A stretch of DNA of 64,000 bases from CAZGUH01 sp964529005 (GTDB lineage Bacteria; Actinomycetota; Acidimicrobiia; Acidimicrobiales; Ilumatobacteraceae), in contig CAZGUH010000005.1 of assembly GCA_964529005.1 (NCBI GenBank), positions 1 through 64,000 on the forward strand. Direction: 5' to 3'. Both the position numbers and the translations under genes were made by a program. Below, piece after piece: positions 1 through 8,440 of the stretch. Position 1 is the stretch's first letter; every line of letters starts with the position of its first letter. Below the pieces are notes generated by a model that was given only the letters and a program-made list of their open reading frames with translations, did not search any database and was not told the DNA's origin.

Positions 1-3
1 GGA

Positions 4-168
4 CTAGATGTTCACGTCGATGAGCTCACTGCCCTCGAAACGCTCGCCGGCGTCCTTGTAGAGCAGGTGGCCCAGCAGCGCGGCGACCCCCGCCATGCTC
101 ATGCATACGAGCACGGGGATCAGCAGCAACACGATCACGATGGCGACGGCGCCGGGCACGCCGTTCAC
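4..168 (-). CDS. small membrane protein
   Basis: A 54-residue ORF with a GTG start. Its start overlaps the TGA stop of the upstream glycosylase gene, which suggests translational coupling. Residues about 5-36 form one long hydrophobic segment (a run of V, I, L and A with one Cys), followed by a short polar tail (YKDAGERFEGSEL). It is most likely a single-pass or hairpin inner-membrane protein. I do not recognise a family and nothing visible indicates a function. The coupling and uninterrupted frame support a real gene. Confidence 0.55.
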   Translation of the reverse strand: MNGVPGAVAIVIVLLLIPVLVCMSMAGVAALLGHLLYKDAGERFEGSELIDVNI

Positions 169-740
169 CCTAGTTGCGCGCACGCGTCACGCCGAAAGCA
201 GCCGACGACGTGATCGTTGACCATCCCGCAAGCCTGCATGAAGGCGTAGCAGATCGTCGGGCCGACGAACCGGAAGCCGCGCCGCCGCAGGTCCTTGCTC
301 ATCGCCTCGGACTCGCCGGTCGCCGCCGGCAGCTCCTCGACCCCCGCCCACGCACGCTGGAGCGGCGCGCCGCCGACGAAGCTCCACAGGTGCGCCACGG
401 GATCGTCGAGCGCGAGCCAGGCACGTGCGTTGTCGATCGCGGCCGTGATCTTCGCCCGGTTGCGCACGATGCCCGCGTCGGCCATGCAGCGGTCGACATC
501 CCGCTCGCCGAAGGTCGCGACGACCGCGGGGTCGAAGCCGGCGAACGCGCTGCGATAGCCCTCGCGCTTGCGCAGGATCGTCTCCCACGACAGCCCGGCC
601 TGCGCGCCCTCCAGGATCAGGAACTCGAACAGCACGGAGGGATCACGCTGAGGCACGCCCCATTCCTCGTCGTGATACGCGACCATCGGCGGCGACGAGC
701 CCGACGCCCACGCGCAACGGGGCACACCGTCGGAGGTCAT
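165..740 (-). CDS. tag: DNA-3-methyladenine glycosylase I
   Basis: A 191-residue protein of the Tag family, which removes 3-methyladenine from alkylated DNA as the first step of base excision repair. Visible family features are the N-terminal zinc-binding start (RCAWA), the Y-H-D-E-E-W-G block near residue 22, the GLSWETIL helix region near 50, and the C-terminal FVGPTICYAFMQACGMVNDH segment, which supplies His and Cys zinc ligands. Length agrees with the family (about 190). The ATG start lies 20 bases after the RidA stop, so the two genes probably share a transcript. A longer upstream extension in the same frame has no Tag similarity and was discarded. Confidence 0.93.
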   Translation of the reverse strand: MTSDGVPRCAWASGSSPPMVAYHDEEWGVPQRDPSVLFEFLILEGAQAGLSWETILRKREGYRSAFAGFDPAVVATFGERDVDRCMADAGIVRNRAKITAAIDNARAWLALDDPVAHLWSFVGGAPLQRAWAGVEELPAATGESEAMSKDLRRRGFRFVGPTICYAFMQACGMVNDHVVGCFRRDACAQLG

Positions 741-760
741 CGCCGGGTCCACGCCGTGGC

Positions 761-1111
761 TCAGGCGGGCTTGAAGGCCCAGGCCTCGATCTCGACCGCG
801 GCGCCGGCCGGCAGCGCGGCGACGCCGATGGTGGAGCGGGCCGGGCGGTGACCGCCGAACGCGGCGACGTAGGCGTCGTTGAACAGCTCGAACGTGTCGA
901 TGTCGGTGAGGAAGCACAGCGTCTTGGCGACGTCGGCGATGCCGGCGCCGACCGAGGCCAGCTGGCCCTTGAGGTTCTCGACCGCCTGCGCGGTCTGCGC
1001 CGCGACCCCGCCGTCGACGAGAGCGCCGTCGCGCAGGCCGAGCTGGCCGGAGACGATGATCCAGTCGCCCGCGCGCACGACGGGGGTGTACGGGCCGAGG
1101 GTCTTGGTCAT
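761..1111 (-). CDS. RidA family (YjgF/YER057c/UK114) deaminase
   Basis: A 116-residue RidA-family protein. RidA enzymes hydrolyse reactive enamine/imine intermediates such as 2-aminoacrylate in the cytosol. Visible hallmarks are the GPYTPVVRAGDWIIVSGQLG start, the A-V-E-N-L-K helix, the V-x-K-x-x-x-F-L-T-D segment and the C-terminal R-S-T-I-G-V-A-A-L-P-x-G-A-x-V-E-I-E block, which holds the Arg and Glu of the active site. The start is supported by TACCAT at 1120-1125 on the minus strand, 8 bases upstream of ATG, a leaderless arrangement. It heads a short operon with tag. Confidence 0.93.
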   Translation of the reverse strand: MTKTLGPYTPVVRAGDWIIVSGQLGLRDGALVDGGVAAQTAQAVENLKGQLASVGAGIADVAKTLCFLTDIDTFELFNDAYVAAFGGHRPARSTIGVAALPAGAAVEIEAWAFKPA

Positions 1112-1134
1112 GGTCGCCGATGGTAGGCCGCGGC

Positions 1135-2709
1135 TCATCCGGCGGCACGAGCGATCGGCCACCGCGGTGCGAACCCGACGTGCCGCCACGCCGCGGCGGC
1201 GACCGCGGCGAACACCGCGTCGCTGCCGTTCACCGCGGGGCCGTTGTCGTCGAGGACCTCGACCGAGATCGACGGCGTGTCGGTGGCGCGGAGCACGCCG
1301 AAGCTGCGGATCGTCAGGTCGAGGGGCACGCCCTCGTCGTCGACGGCGATCGCTTCGCTGCGCACCCACCCGAGGCCCATGTGGGCCGCGCCGATGCAGT
1401 ACGACCGGAGGACCACGGCGTCGAGCACCCGGCCGCAGCGCACGCGGATGTGGACGCTGCCGTCGGGGTCGATGCGGGCAGACGCCCAGGCTCCGTCGGG
1501 CGACACGATCTCGTCGGCGCCGTCGGGGCCGACGGCGCGCAGCGACGCCAGCGCGACCGCTGCCTCTGCCCACCCCGCGGCGCGGATCGCCGGCGACACC
1601 CGGGGGCCGGTCACGTCGACCTGTTCCACGACCAGTCCCGGAGCGACCGCGCCGATCGCATCCTCGATCCCTGGGGCGCGGACCACGCGCATCACGCCGG
1701 CGCCGTCGCTGCGCAGCCCGATCGCCACCGGTGGGCGCTTCGGACCCCAGCGCACGACGTCTTCGCGCAGGGCCAGCGCGCGCACGGGTCGCCCGTGGTC
1801 GGCGGCCAGCCGGCGGGCGGCGTCGGCCACCTCTCCTGCCGTCTTGCCGCCGAACGCGCCGCCGTTGGCCAGCGGCGATGCGGGCTCCCCGCCGGGCTCG
1901 CACCACGACGCGTCCAGCTCGAGGTACGCCGGTTCGACCCACGTCGTCGTCAACGTGCGGGCCCACGGCTCGGGACCCGGATCGGGAAGGTCGAGCGGCC
2001 ATCGCAGCGGCGCGGTGGTGCGCCGACCCTGCACGCGACCGGCCGCGGCGCGCGCCGCGGGCATCGACTCGGCGACCACCCACCCGTCGCCGCCGCGCAG
2101 CGCGATCAGCGCATCGGGCGGCGCTGTGTCGTCGGCGAAGTGGCCCCGCCCGAGCGCGACGTCGGGCCCGACCTGTTGGGCGGTGCGGCCCTCGATCGCG
2201 GCGCGTTCGGCCGCATCGGTCATCGACCGCGGCGCGGCGGACATGTCCGACGACGATCTTCCGCCGGCTGCGACGGCCGCGGCTTCGACGATCGTCTGCC
2301 ACCCGGTGCAGCGGCAGAGATGGGCGAGCAGGGCGCGGTCGACCTCGGCGCGGACAGCGAGCTTCTCCGGGTCGAGGGCGGCCAGCCGCATGATGATGCC
2401 GGGCGTGCAGAAGCCGCACTGGCTGCCGCCGGTCGACGACAGGGCGTTTGCCCACCTGTCGCGCTGGGCGTCGTCGAGCCCCTCGATCGTCGTCACGCTG
2501 CGGCCGCGCACCCGTGCGACCGGCGTGACACATGCGACACGGGGCTGCCCGTCCACCCACACGGTGCAGCAGCCGCACTGCCCCTGGGGGCTGCAGCCGT
2601 CCTTCACCCCGCGCACGCCGAGCGGGCCGCGCAGGGCGTCGAGCAGGGATCCTGCGTCGGCGGACACGTCGACGGCGCGCCCGTCGAGCGTGAACGGAAT
2701 TCGGGTCAT
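1135..2709 (-). CDS. compact [2Fe-2S]-molybdenum hydroxylase fusion (xanthine dehydrogenase family)
   Basis: About 524 residues. The N-terminal ~150 are a CoxS/XdhC-like iron-sulfur subunit with both clusters intact: plant-type cysteines in DGCSPQGQCGCC plus C in RVAC, and the helical-domain set QCGFCTPG and LCRCTG. It is fused to a shortened molybdopterin subunit of about 370 residues, roughly half the usual size. The GGAFGGK pterin-contact motif is present. The stretch where the catalytic GVGE glutamate is expected reads GPAVNGSDAVF, so that Glu appears missing. No FAD subunit is adjacent. ATG at 2709 is preceded by CAGGGT and 7 bases; GTG at 2718 is an alternative. Substrate unknown; it may be a degenerate or electron-transfer member. 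Confidence 0.75.
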   Translation of the reverse strand: MTRIPFTLDGRAVDVSADAGSLLDALRGPLGVRGVKDGCSPQGQCGCCTVWVDGQPRVACVTPVARVRGRSVTTIEGLDDAQRDRWANALSSTGGSQCGFCTPGIIMRLAALDPEKLAVRAEVDRALLAHLCRCTGWQTIVEAAAVAAGGRSSSDMSAAPRSMTDAAERAAIEGRTAQQVGPDVALGRGHFADDTAPPDALIALRGGDGWVVAESMPAARAAAGRVQGRRTTAPLRWPLDLPDPGPEPWARTLTTTWVEPAYLELDASWCEPGGEPASPLANGGAFGGKTAGEVADAARRLAADHGRPVRALALREDVVRWGPKRPPVAIGLRSDGAGVMRVVRAPGIEDAIGAVAPGLVVEQVDVTGPRVSPAIRAAGWAEAAVALASLRAVGPDGADEIVSPDGAWASARIDPDGSVHIRVRCGRVLDAVVLRSYCIGAAHMGLGWVRSEAIAVDDEGVPLDLTIRSFGVLRATDTPSISVEVLDDNGPAVNGSDAVFAAVAAAAWRHVGFAPRWPIARAAG

Positions 2710-2826
2710 CGATCGCACCCTGTCACATCGCGATCACGTCGCGCCCGCCGGCGCCGAGCAGATTGCCGGCGCGACGTCGGCGTCCGCGTGCTGCCCGGAC
2801 ACCTGCGCCGATACGGTCACATCGCT

Positions 2827-3672
2827 ATGCGCATCAGCCGACGGACCTTTCTCGCCACCACCGCGAGCGCGCTCGCGGTCGCTGCCTGCGGAGGCGGCAA
2901 TGGCGGGGGTGAGCGGGCCATGACGGTGGTGCAGCGGTTTCCCAATGACGCCCTGACGCCTGGCGAGGTGCGCCTGCCGATCTCGCTGGCCGACGCCAAC
3001 GAGATCCTGAAGGCTGGGCCCGCCGAGCTGCGGGCGCGGATCCGCTCCGTCGACGGGGACATCATCGCCGACGACCTCGTCGCGCCGATGCGCGTCGTCG
3101 ACCAGGGCCTGCCCGTCTACTGGGCCTTCCGCACGCAGATCGACGCGCCCGGCTTCTACGAGCTCGAGGTGGCGGACATCAAGGCCAGCCCGGCGGCGTT
3201 CGAGCTGCTCGACCCAGCAGAGGTCCCGGTGCCGAGCGTCGGCGAGCAGCTCCCCCCGTTCGACACCCCCACGGTGGACGACCCCCGCGGCGTCGACCCG
3301 ATCTGCAGCCGGCTCGACGGCGTGTGCCCGTTGCACGAGGTGACACTGACCGACGCGCTCAGCTCTGGACGTCCGGTGCTGTACATGGTGGGGACACCGG
3401 CGCATTGCGCGACGGGCGTGTGTGCTCCGGGCCTCGAGTACGTGATCGCGACACACGAGCGCGTCGGCGACGCGGTCGCGATGGTGCACGCGGACGTGTT
3501 CGCCGACACCGGCGCCACCACGTACGCCCCCGCCGTGCTCGAGTACCGGTTGACCTACGAGCCGGTGATCTTCCTCGCCGACGCGACGGGCCGGGTCGTG
3601 GAGCGGATCGACGTGGTGTGGGACCAGAGCGAGGTCGACGATGCCGTCGACGCGCTCGTGGCGCTCAGCTGA
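2827..3672 (+). CDS. Tat-exported lipoprotein with thioredoxin-like domain
   Basis: A 281-residue secreted protein. The N-terminus (SRRTFLATT) is a twin-arginine signal, followed by a lipobox ending AVAAC, so the mature protein is probably lipid-anchored outside the membrane. Residues about 30-130 look like a beta-sandwich. The C-terminal half resembles a thioredoxin fold: L-x-D-A-L-S-S-G-R-P-V-L-Y-M-V-G-T-P, then a Cys pair spaced CATGVC instead of CxxC, and later E-P-V-I-F-L-A-D-A-T-G-R-V-V-E. A redox or sensing role is possible but unproven. It overlaps the convergent IscA-like gene by 8 bases. Confidence 0.7.
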   Translation: MRISRRTFLATTASALAVAACGGGNGGGERAMTVVQRFPNDALTPGEVRLPISLADANEILKAGPAELRARIRSVDGDIIADDLVAPMRVVDQGLPVYWAFRTQIDAPGFYELEVADIKASPAAFELLDPAEVPVPSVGEQLPPFDTPTVDDPRGVDPICSRLDGVCPLHEVTLTDALSSGRPVLYMVGTPAHCATGVCAPGLEYVIATHERVGDAVAMVHADVFADTGATTYAPAVLEYRLTYEPVIFLADATGRVVERIDVVWDQSEVDDAVDALVALS

Positions 3673-3985
3673 AGCTCTGGCCGCAGCCGCAACTGCGCGT
3701 GGCGTTCGGGTTCGTGATCGAGAAGCCGGCCTGGTTGAGGCCGTCCTTGTAGTCGAGCGTCGCGCCGTCGAGGAGCTGCGCCGAAGCCGGATCGACCACG
3801 ACCTTGACCTCGCCGAACGTCGCTTGCTCGTCGTCGGCGGCGATGTCGCCGTCGAAGAACATCTCGTAGCTGAACCCGCTGCAACCACCGGGGCGCACGG
3901 CCACCCGCAGGGCGAGCTCGTCGGCGCCTTCGGCGGAGAGCAGCTCTTTGACCTTGACGGCGGCGGTGTCGGTGAGGGTGATCAA
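3665..3985 (-). CDS. HesB/IscA-type iron-sulfur cluster insertion protein
   Basis: A 106-residue A-type carrier. The three conserved cysteines are present: one in RPGGCSGF and two in the C-terminal SCGCG. These bind iron or a [2Fe-2S]/[4Fe-4S] cluster for delivery to client proteins. Length is typical. A strong Shine-Dalgarno (AGGAGG, 3990-3995 on the minus strand) precedes the ATG. It lies downstream of a SufR-like sensor on the same strand, and the Mrp-type carrier is transcribed divergently, making a small Fe-S homeostasis locus. ErpA and SufA are equally possible names. Confidence 0.9.
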   Translation of the reverse strand: MITLTDTAAVKVKELLSAEGADELALRVAVRPGGCSGFSYEMFFDGDIAADDEQATFGEVKVVVDPASAQLLDGATLDYKDGLNQAGFSITNPNATRSCGCGQSFS

Positions 3986-4054
3986 GGTGTCCTCCCAAGT
4001 GCCTCTGGGTGCGGGTCGGGTGCGGGTGGTGAGACGAAATCCTCTGTGCGGAGG

Positions 4055-4783
4055 TTACCTGGAGCGCAGGGTCATCTGACACGGCGTGCGATGCACGAGG
4101 CTGCAGAACTCGGCCACGTCGGCGTCGCCCATGCCCGAGACCAGACCCGTGACGATGCCCCGATGCAGCGCGCAGACCAGGTGGGGATGATCGCTGGCGA
4201 GCGCTTGGAACGGGCAGTTGGCGAACGCCACGACCACCTCGTCGCCGTCGCTGCCGTCGGTGACGAGGGGATCGAAACCCCACCGGTCGAGCTCTCCGAC
4301 CAGCGCCTCGAGCGTCGACGGCGCATCGGCGTACGCGACCGCCCGCGCCGCGCCTTCGGCAGCGCCGATCTCCGCGGCGTCGTCGGGGGTCGCGCCGGCC
4401 CGCTCGGCCATGCGCAGCAGCATGCTCGCCATCGAGGGCAGGACCGGGGGTTCGAGGCCCAACGACGGCGCCGTCTGCGACAGCGAGTAGCGGTGCTGCG
4501 GGCGGCCGGGCATGCCGCGGCCGTCGACATCGACCTCGAGCAGGCCCGCCTCGCGCATGCGGTCGAGGTGCGGCCGCACCGTGTTCGGGTGCAGCCCCAA
4601 CGTCTCGGCCACCTCGGCCGTGGTGAGAGGACGTGGGCTGCGGGCGATCTCGAGGTAGATGGCGTAGCGCGTGTTGTCGCCCAGCGCCTTGAGCACGTCG
4701 AGCCGCACGACCTCAGGCTGCACCCCGCCCCGAGCGTCGCCTCCCGCAGAGGGGGCGCCGACAGGCCCAGCCGGCGTAGCCAC
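4055..4783 (-). CDS. SufR-like HTH regulator with Fe-S-type cysteines
   Basis: A 242-residue regulator. Residues about 24-95 form an ArsR/SufR-type winged helix (L-K-A-L-G-D-N-T-R-Y-A-I-Y, then L-T-T-A-E-V-A-E-T-L-G-L-H-P-N-T-V-R-P-H-L). The C-terminal domain carries four spaced cysteines (FANC, LVCALHRG, EFC, TPC), as in cluster-binding SufR repressors of Fe-S biogenesis genes. The position beside IscA-like and Mrp genes fits that role. Start is GTG at 4783, supported by TAATCT on the minus strand (4790-4795) 6 bases upstream, a leaderless geometry. Cluster binding is inferred from the cysteines. Confidence 0.8.
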   Translation of the reverse strand: MATPAGPVGAPSAGGDARGGVQPEVVRLDVLKALGDNTRYAIYLEIARSPRPLTTAEVAETLGLHPNTVRPHLDRMREAGLLEVDVDGRGMPGRPQHRYSLSQTAPSLGLEPPVLPSMASMLLRMAERAGATPDDAAEIGAAEGAARAVAYADAPSTLEALVGELDRWGFDPLVTDGSDGDEVVVAFANCPFQALASDHPHLVCALHRGIVTGLVSGMGDADVAEFCSLVHRTPCQMTLRSR

Positions 4784-4789
4784 AACGCG

Positions 4790-4816
4790 AGATTACACGG
4801 CGCGGACCAGTAAAAT
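4790..4816. promoter_or_regulatory. divergent leaderless promoters, sufR-like / mrp
   Basis: The 40-base gap between the GTG at 4783 (minus) and the GTG at 4824 (plus) holds one -10 element for each direction. TAATCT on the minus strand (4790-4795) lies 6 bases from its GTG, and TAAAAT on the plus strand (4811-4816) lies 7 bases from its GTG. The two promoters must overlap, so a repressor bound here would shut both genes. Confidence 0.6.
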
Positions 4817-4823
4817 GACGCCC

Positions 4824-6035
4824 GTGGCGAGCCGCCCACCTCTGCCGACGCCGGAGCAGATCCTCGAGATGCTGCACGCCGTCATCGATCCCGAGCTCGG
4901 GGCCGACGTCGTGACCCTCGGCATGGTGCCGGCTGTTCGCATCGGCGATCCCGACGACGAGGGCAAGGTCGACGTCGACGTGGTCGTCACGCTGACGATC
5001 AGCGGCTGCCCACTTCGAGCGCAGATCAAGCGCGACGTCGAGACGCGGCTCGCCGCCCACCCGGCGGTCCGGTCGGTGCGCATCGAGTGGGGCGAGATGA
5101 CGCCCGAGCAACGCAGCGACGTGATGTCCAGAGCGCGCTGGGCGGCGCGCGAGAAAGCCCCCGACACCGAGATCCCGGCCAACTGCCGTGTGCTCGCCAT
5201 CGCCAGCGGCAAGGGCGGCGTCGGCAAGAGCTCGGTCACCGTGAACCTCGCCGCCGCGCTCGCCTCGGAGGGGTACACGGTCGGGGTGCTCGACGCCGAC
5301 ATCTGGGGCTTCAGCGTGCCGCGCCTGCTCGGCATCGACGAGCGGCTGGCCGCCGAGCCCGACGGCGACGGCAAGCCGAAGATCCTGCCCAACGAGCGGC
5401 GCGTCGGCTCCGGCCTGCTGAAGGTCGTCTCGACCGGCTTCCTCGTCGAGGAGGACACCGCGCTGATGTGGCGCGGGCTGATGCTCACCAAGGCGGTCGA
5501 GCAGTTCCTGCGTGACGTGCGCTGGGGCGACCTGCACTACCTGCTGATCGACATGCCCCCCGGCACCGGTGACGTCCAGATGGGCCTCGCCCGCCTGCTG
5601 CCACGCACCGATCTCGTCATCGTCACCACGCCGGCGCGCGCCGCGCAGCGTGTCGCCGCTCGGGCGGCCGACATGGCTCGGCGCAGCTTCCTGCGTGTCG
5701 CCGGCGTGATCGAGAACATGAGCAGCTTCACCTGCGCCCACGGCGAGAGCTACGCGCTGTTCGGTGAGGGCGGCGGCCGTGAGCTGGCCGACGAGCTCGG
5801 TGTTCCGCTGCTCGGTCAGGTGCCCCTCGAACCGGCGGTCGCCGCCGGTGGCGACGCCGGCCAGCCGGTCGTGCTCGCCGGCGGGAACCCCGCCGCGACG
5901 GCGATCCAGGCGATCGCCCGCTCGCTCGTCGACGACGTCGCCCCGCCCGTCGACATGGCGGGCTGTTCGGCGCGCCTGCTCGATGCCGTCGAGGTGGCGC
6001 TCGGCCCGAAGCCGGCTCAGGTCAGCTCGTCGTAG
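4824..6035 (+). CDS. mrp: Mrp/ApbC-type P-loop iron-sulfur carrier ATPase
   Basis: A 403-residue protein. The N-terminal MIP18/DUF59 domain (about 10-90, with a CPLR segment) is followed by a ParA/MinD-like NTPase whose deviant Walker A reads GKGGVGKSS. The family binds and transfers [4Fe-4S] clusters with ATPase activity. The C-terminal CxxC of the E. coli type is reduced here to a single Cys (TCAHGES), so cluster binding must differ; some actinobacterial members also lack the pair. I chose GTG at 4824 because the TAAAAT at 4811-4816 forms a -10 exactly 7 bases before it. The ATG at 4815 lies inside that element. Confidence 0.88.
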   Translation: MASRPPLPTPEQILEMLHAVIDPELGADVVTLGMVPAVRIGDPDDEGKVDVDVVVTLTISGCPLRAQIKRDVETRLAAHPAVRSVRIEWGEMTPEQRSDVMSRARWAAREKAPDTEIPANCRVLAIASGKGGVGKSSVTVNLAAALASEGYTVGVLDADIWGFSVPRLLGIDERLAAEPDGDGKPKILPNERRVGSGLLKVVSTGFLVEEDTALMWRGLMLTKAVEQFLRDVRWGDLHYLLIDMPPGTGDVQMGLARLLPRTDLVIVTTPARAAQRVAARAADMARRSFLRVAGVIENMSSFTCAHGESYALFGEGGGRELADELGVPLLGQVPLEPAVAAGGDAGQPVVLAGGNPAATAIQAIARSLVDDVAPPVDMAGCSARLLDAVEVALGPKPAQVSSS

Positions 6036-6835
6036 CCGGGCTCCCAGGGCAACAGCACGTCTGGGCGGCCGTCGATCCACCCGCGCAAGCGCGGCAGGAT
6101 CGCCTCCGGCCGGTCCATCACCGCCGCCGCCTCGACCGCGGCGTCCGCGGTGGCGAAGTCGGCGAGGAACCGCAGGCTCGACACGGTCGGCGGCATCAGC
6201 GCGAACTGGCCCGCCTCGAAGCGCGCGAGGGCGTCCGCCGGGCGCGCCCAGGCGCTGGCGACGGTCTCGGCGTCGTCGTGCAGCGGCGTCTGCGCCTGCG
6301 GCGCACGTGCGAGGAAGAAGCGCGTGTCGTATCGCTTGGTCTCCCCCCGCGGTGTGACCCAGTGGGCGACGTAGTGGATCGCGTCGGTCATCAGCCGCAA
6401 GCCCTCGTCGCTGCACATGTCGACGATCGCCAACTCGCCACGATGGACGGCATGCCGCGCGGCGTCGAAACGGGCGATCGTGGCGTCGTCGTCGAAGCGC
6501 AGCGCCGGGCCGCCCGTGGACGGGCGGGCCAGCAGCACGCCGGCCTCCTCGAAGCACTCGCGGATCGCCGCCACCCAGTAGGCGAGCCCACCCGAGCCGA
6601 TCCCGAGGCGGTCGCTGGCCTCGGCGTCGGTCAGCCCGTCACAGATCTCGTCGACCGCCGCGCCGGAGTCGGCTGCGTCCACGCCGCCGCCCGGGAACAC
6701 GTACACCCCGGGCGCGAACGAGGCCGCGGCGGTGCGCTGGAGCATGAACACCTCCAGCCCATCCGACCCGTCGCGCACCAGCATCACCGTCGCTGCGGGG
6801 CGCGGTTCCTCGTCGATCACAGGGGTGTCGGGCAC
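6017..6835 (-). CDS. Nudix hydrolase
   Basis: A 272-residue Nudix-superfamily protein. The FPGGGVD entry loop is followed by a long insert and then A-I-R-E-C-F-E-E-A-G-V, which supplies the REx2EE core of the Nudix box. The large insert between the G and the REx2EE core is typical of the NUDT19/RP2-like branch, some of which hydrolyse CoA derivatives, but the substrate here is unknown. The GTG start at 6835 has TACCGT (6842-6847, minus strand) 6 bases upstream. The 3' end overlaps the convergent mrp gene by 19 bases. Confidence 0.85.
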   Translation of the reverse strand: MPDTPVIDEEPRPAATVMLVRDGSDGLEVFMLQRTAAASFAPGVYVFPGGGVDAADSGAAVDEICDGLTDAEASDRLGIGSGGLAYWVAAIRECFEEAGVLLARPSTGGPALRFDDDATIARFDAARHAVHRGELAIVDMCSDEGLRLMTDAIHYVAHWVTPRGETKRYDTRFFLARAPQAQTPLHDDAETVASAWARPADALARFEAGQFALMPPTVSSLRFLADFATADAAVEAAAVMDRPEAILPRLRGWIDGRPDVLLPWEPGYDELT

Positions 6836-6953
6836 CCGAACACGGTAGGCGGCGCATCCCGAGAGCGCCGAGCCCAACCGGGCCGCGCGAGTAGTGTCCG
6901 AACGATCGCGAGCCGCGCGCCCCCACCGCGCACGTCCGAAGGAGTTCGTCGCG

Positions 6954-7850
6954 ATGAACGACAACGAAGCCGTGTCCGTGACGCCCGCGCGACGCAGGCT
7001 CTGGCGACGCCTGGCGATCGTCGGCCCGGTGGTGTGTCTCGCGGGCAGCCTGGGCATGGCTGCGGCGGCGCCGCCCGGCGTCGGCCAGCCTGCATCGGTC
7101 GTTCCGCTCGCCCCCGCGCGCATCCTCGACACCCGCGACGGGCTCGGCGCCCCCGCGGCCGGCGCGATCGGGCCCGACAGCGCGTTCAGCCTCCAGGTCA
7201 CCGGCCGTGGCGGTGTGCCCGCCAACGCCACCGGCGTGATCCTCAACATCACGGCGACCGAGGCGACGGCCGCGACGTACGTGACCGTATGGCCGACGGG
7301 CGAGCCGCGACCGAACGCCTCGGTGCTCAACGTCTCCGCCGGCGAGGACGTCGCCAACATGATCACCGCCGCGCTCAGCGCCGACGGTCGGGTCGATCTG
7401 TACAACTCGCAAGGGACGGTCCACCTGATCGCCGACGTGGCCGGGTACCTGCTGCCCGACAGTTCGACGGGCGGCGCGGTGAGCTTCGAACGCAACACGA
7501 CCAGCTCGGTCGAGCTCGGAAGGGCCGCGGGCATCGTGGCCACGCTCGGCTGCACGCCCAGTTCCGAGGCGCTGGTGACGTTCACCACCGACTCCGGTGC
7601 GACGCTGGCCTATGCCGGCATGCTCGTCCAGGACGACGACAGCACGGGGGCTCCCGACGACACGATCACCGACCTGCGGTTCGTGCCCAGCGCCTCCTCG
7701 GCCCAGTTCCTCGGCGGCGAGGAGTTCCACTTCACCGGCACGGTGAAGAACAACGGCAACGGCATCACGCTCGCCGTCGAGGTCCACGTGCTCGTCGGGT
7801 CGCAGTGCACGGCGTGGGGCACGGTCACGCCCACGTCCACCCTGCCGTGA
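6954..7850 (+). CDS. secreted protein with PLAPARILDTR-type domain
   Basis: A 298-residue extracellular protein. A basic N-terminus and hydrophobic segment ending near AAAAPPG form a signal peptide. Residues about 45-165 carry a domain that starts V-P-L-A-P-A-R-I-L-D-T-R and ends H-L-I-A-D-V-A-G-Y, common in large secreted proteins of Acidimicrobiia. I know of no biochemical function for it. The remainder, with two cysteines, is beta-rich and unassigned. The ATG follows a GAAGGAG ribosome site. A TAGTGT at about 6890 could be its -10. Confidence 0.75.
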   Translation: MNDNEAVSVTPARRRLWRRLAIVGPVVCLAGSLGMAAAAPPGVGQPASVVPLAPARILDTRDGLGAPAAGAIGPDSAFSLQVTGRGGVPANATGVILNITATEATAATYVTVWPTGEPRPNASVLNVSAGEDVANMITAALSADGRVDLYNSQGTVHLIADVAGYLLPDSSTGGAVSFERNTTSSVELGRAAGIVATLGCTPSSEALVTFTTDSGATLAYAGMLVQDDDSTGAPDDTITDLRFVPSASSAQFLGGEEFHFTGTVKNNGNGITLAVEVHVLVGSQCTAWGTVTPTSTLP

Positions 7851-7855
7851 CCGAA

Positions 7856-7861
7856 TAGTCT
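7856..7861 (+). promoter_or_regulatory. leaderless -10 element of orn
   Basis: TAGTCT sits exactly 7 bases before the GTG of the oligoribonuclease gene, with no room for a Shine-Dalgarno. This fixes the start at 7869. Confidence 0.55.
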
Positions 7862-7868
7862 CCGCACG

Positions 7869-8432
7869 GTGCTCGTGTGGATGGATCTCGAGATGACCGG
7901 GCTCGACCCGGCGCGTGACGTCATCGTCGAGATCGCCACGATCGTCACCGACGACCAGCTGACCATCGTCGCCGAGGGGCCCGACATCGTCGTCCACCAG
8001 CCCGACGACGTGCTCGCCGGGATGGACCCGTTCGTGGTCGAGATGCACACCCGCAGCGGGCTGCTGCCGGCCATCCGCGCCTCCACGGTCTCTCTTGCCG
8101 AAGCCGGCGCCGCCACCCTGGCGTTCATCAAGCAGCACGTTCCCGAGCCCGGTCGCGTCCCGCTGTGCGGCAACTCGATCGGGATGGACCGCCGCTTCCT
8201 GGCCGCTCACCTGCCCGAGATCGAGGCCTGGCTGCACTACCGCAGCATCGACGTCAGCAGCGTGAAGGAGCTGGTCAAGCGGTGGTATCCGCAGATCAGC
8301 AACGGCCGCCCGCACAAGGCGGGCGCGCACCGCGCGCTCGACGACATCCGCGAGAGCATCAGCGAGCTGCGCTACTACCGCGAGCGGGTGTTCGTGCCTG
8401 CCCCCTCCTCGGCTCCCGCGCCGGCGCCGTGA
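7869..8432 (+). CDS. orn: oligoribonuclease
   Basis: A 187-residue DEDDh 3'-5' exoribonuclease that degrades 2-5-mers left from RNA turnover and, in many bacteria, linear pGpG from c-di-GMP breakdown. The four acidic residues and the His are visible in WMDLEMTGL, the G-N-S-I-G-M-D-R-R-F-L block and the C-terminal H-R-A-L-D-D-I. Length matches the family apart from a short Pro/Ala tail. Its presence fits the GGDEF-EAL protein encoded further on. Confidence 0.95.
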   Translation: MLVWMDLEMTGLDPARDVIVEIATIVTDDQLTIVAEGPDIVVHQPDDVLAGMDPFVVEMHTRSGLLPAIRASTVSLAEAGAATLAFIKQHVPEPGRVPLCGNSIGMDRRFLAAHLPEIEAWLHYRSIDVSSVKELVKRWYPQISNGRPHKAGAHRALDDIRESISELRYYRERVFVPAPSSAPAPAP

Positions 8433-8440
8433 GGCCCGGG

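Noticed and set aside
1120..2826. Long N-terminal extension of the Tat lipoprotein frame
   Set aside because: The extension overlaps the molybdenum hydroxylase gene on the other strand and shows no protein-like composition. The Tat signal at 2827 marks the true start.
4815..4823. ATG start for mrp at 4815
   Set aside because: The ATG is part of TAAAAT, which fits a -10 element 7 bases before the GTG at 4824. Without 5'-end data both remain possible, but the latter fits the pattern seen at many genes.
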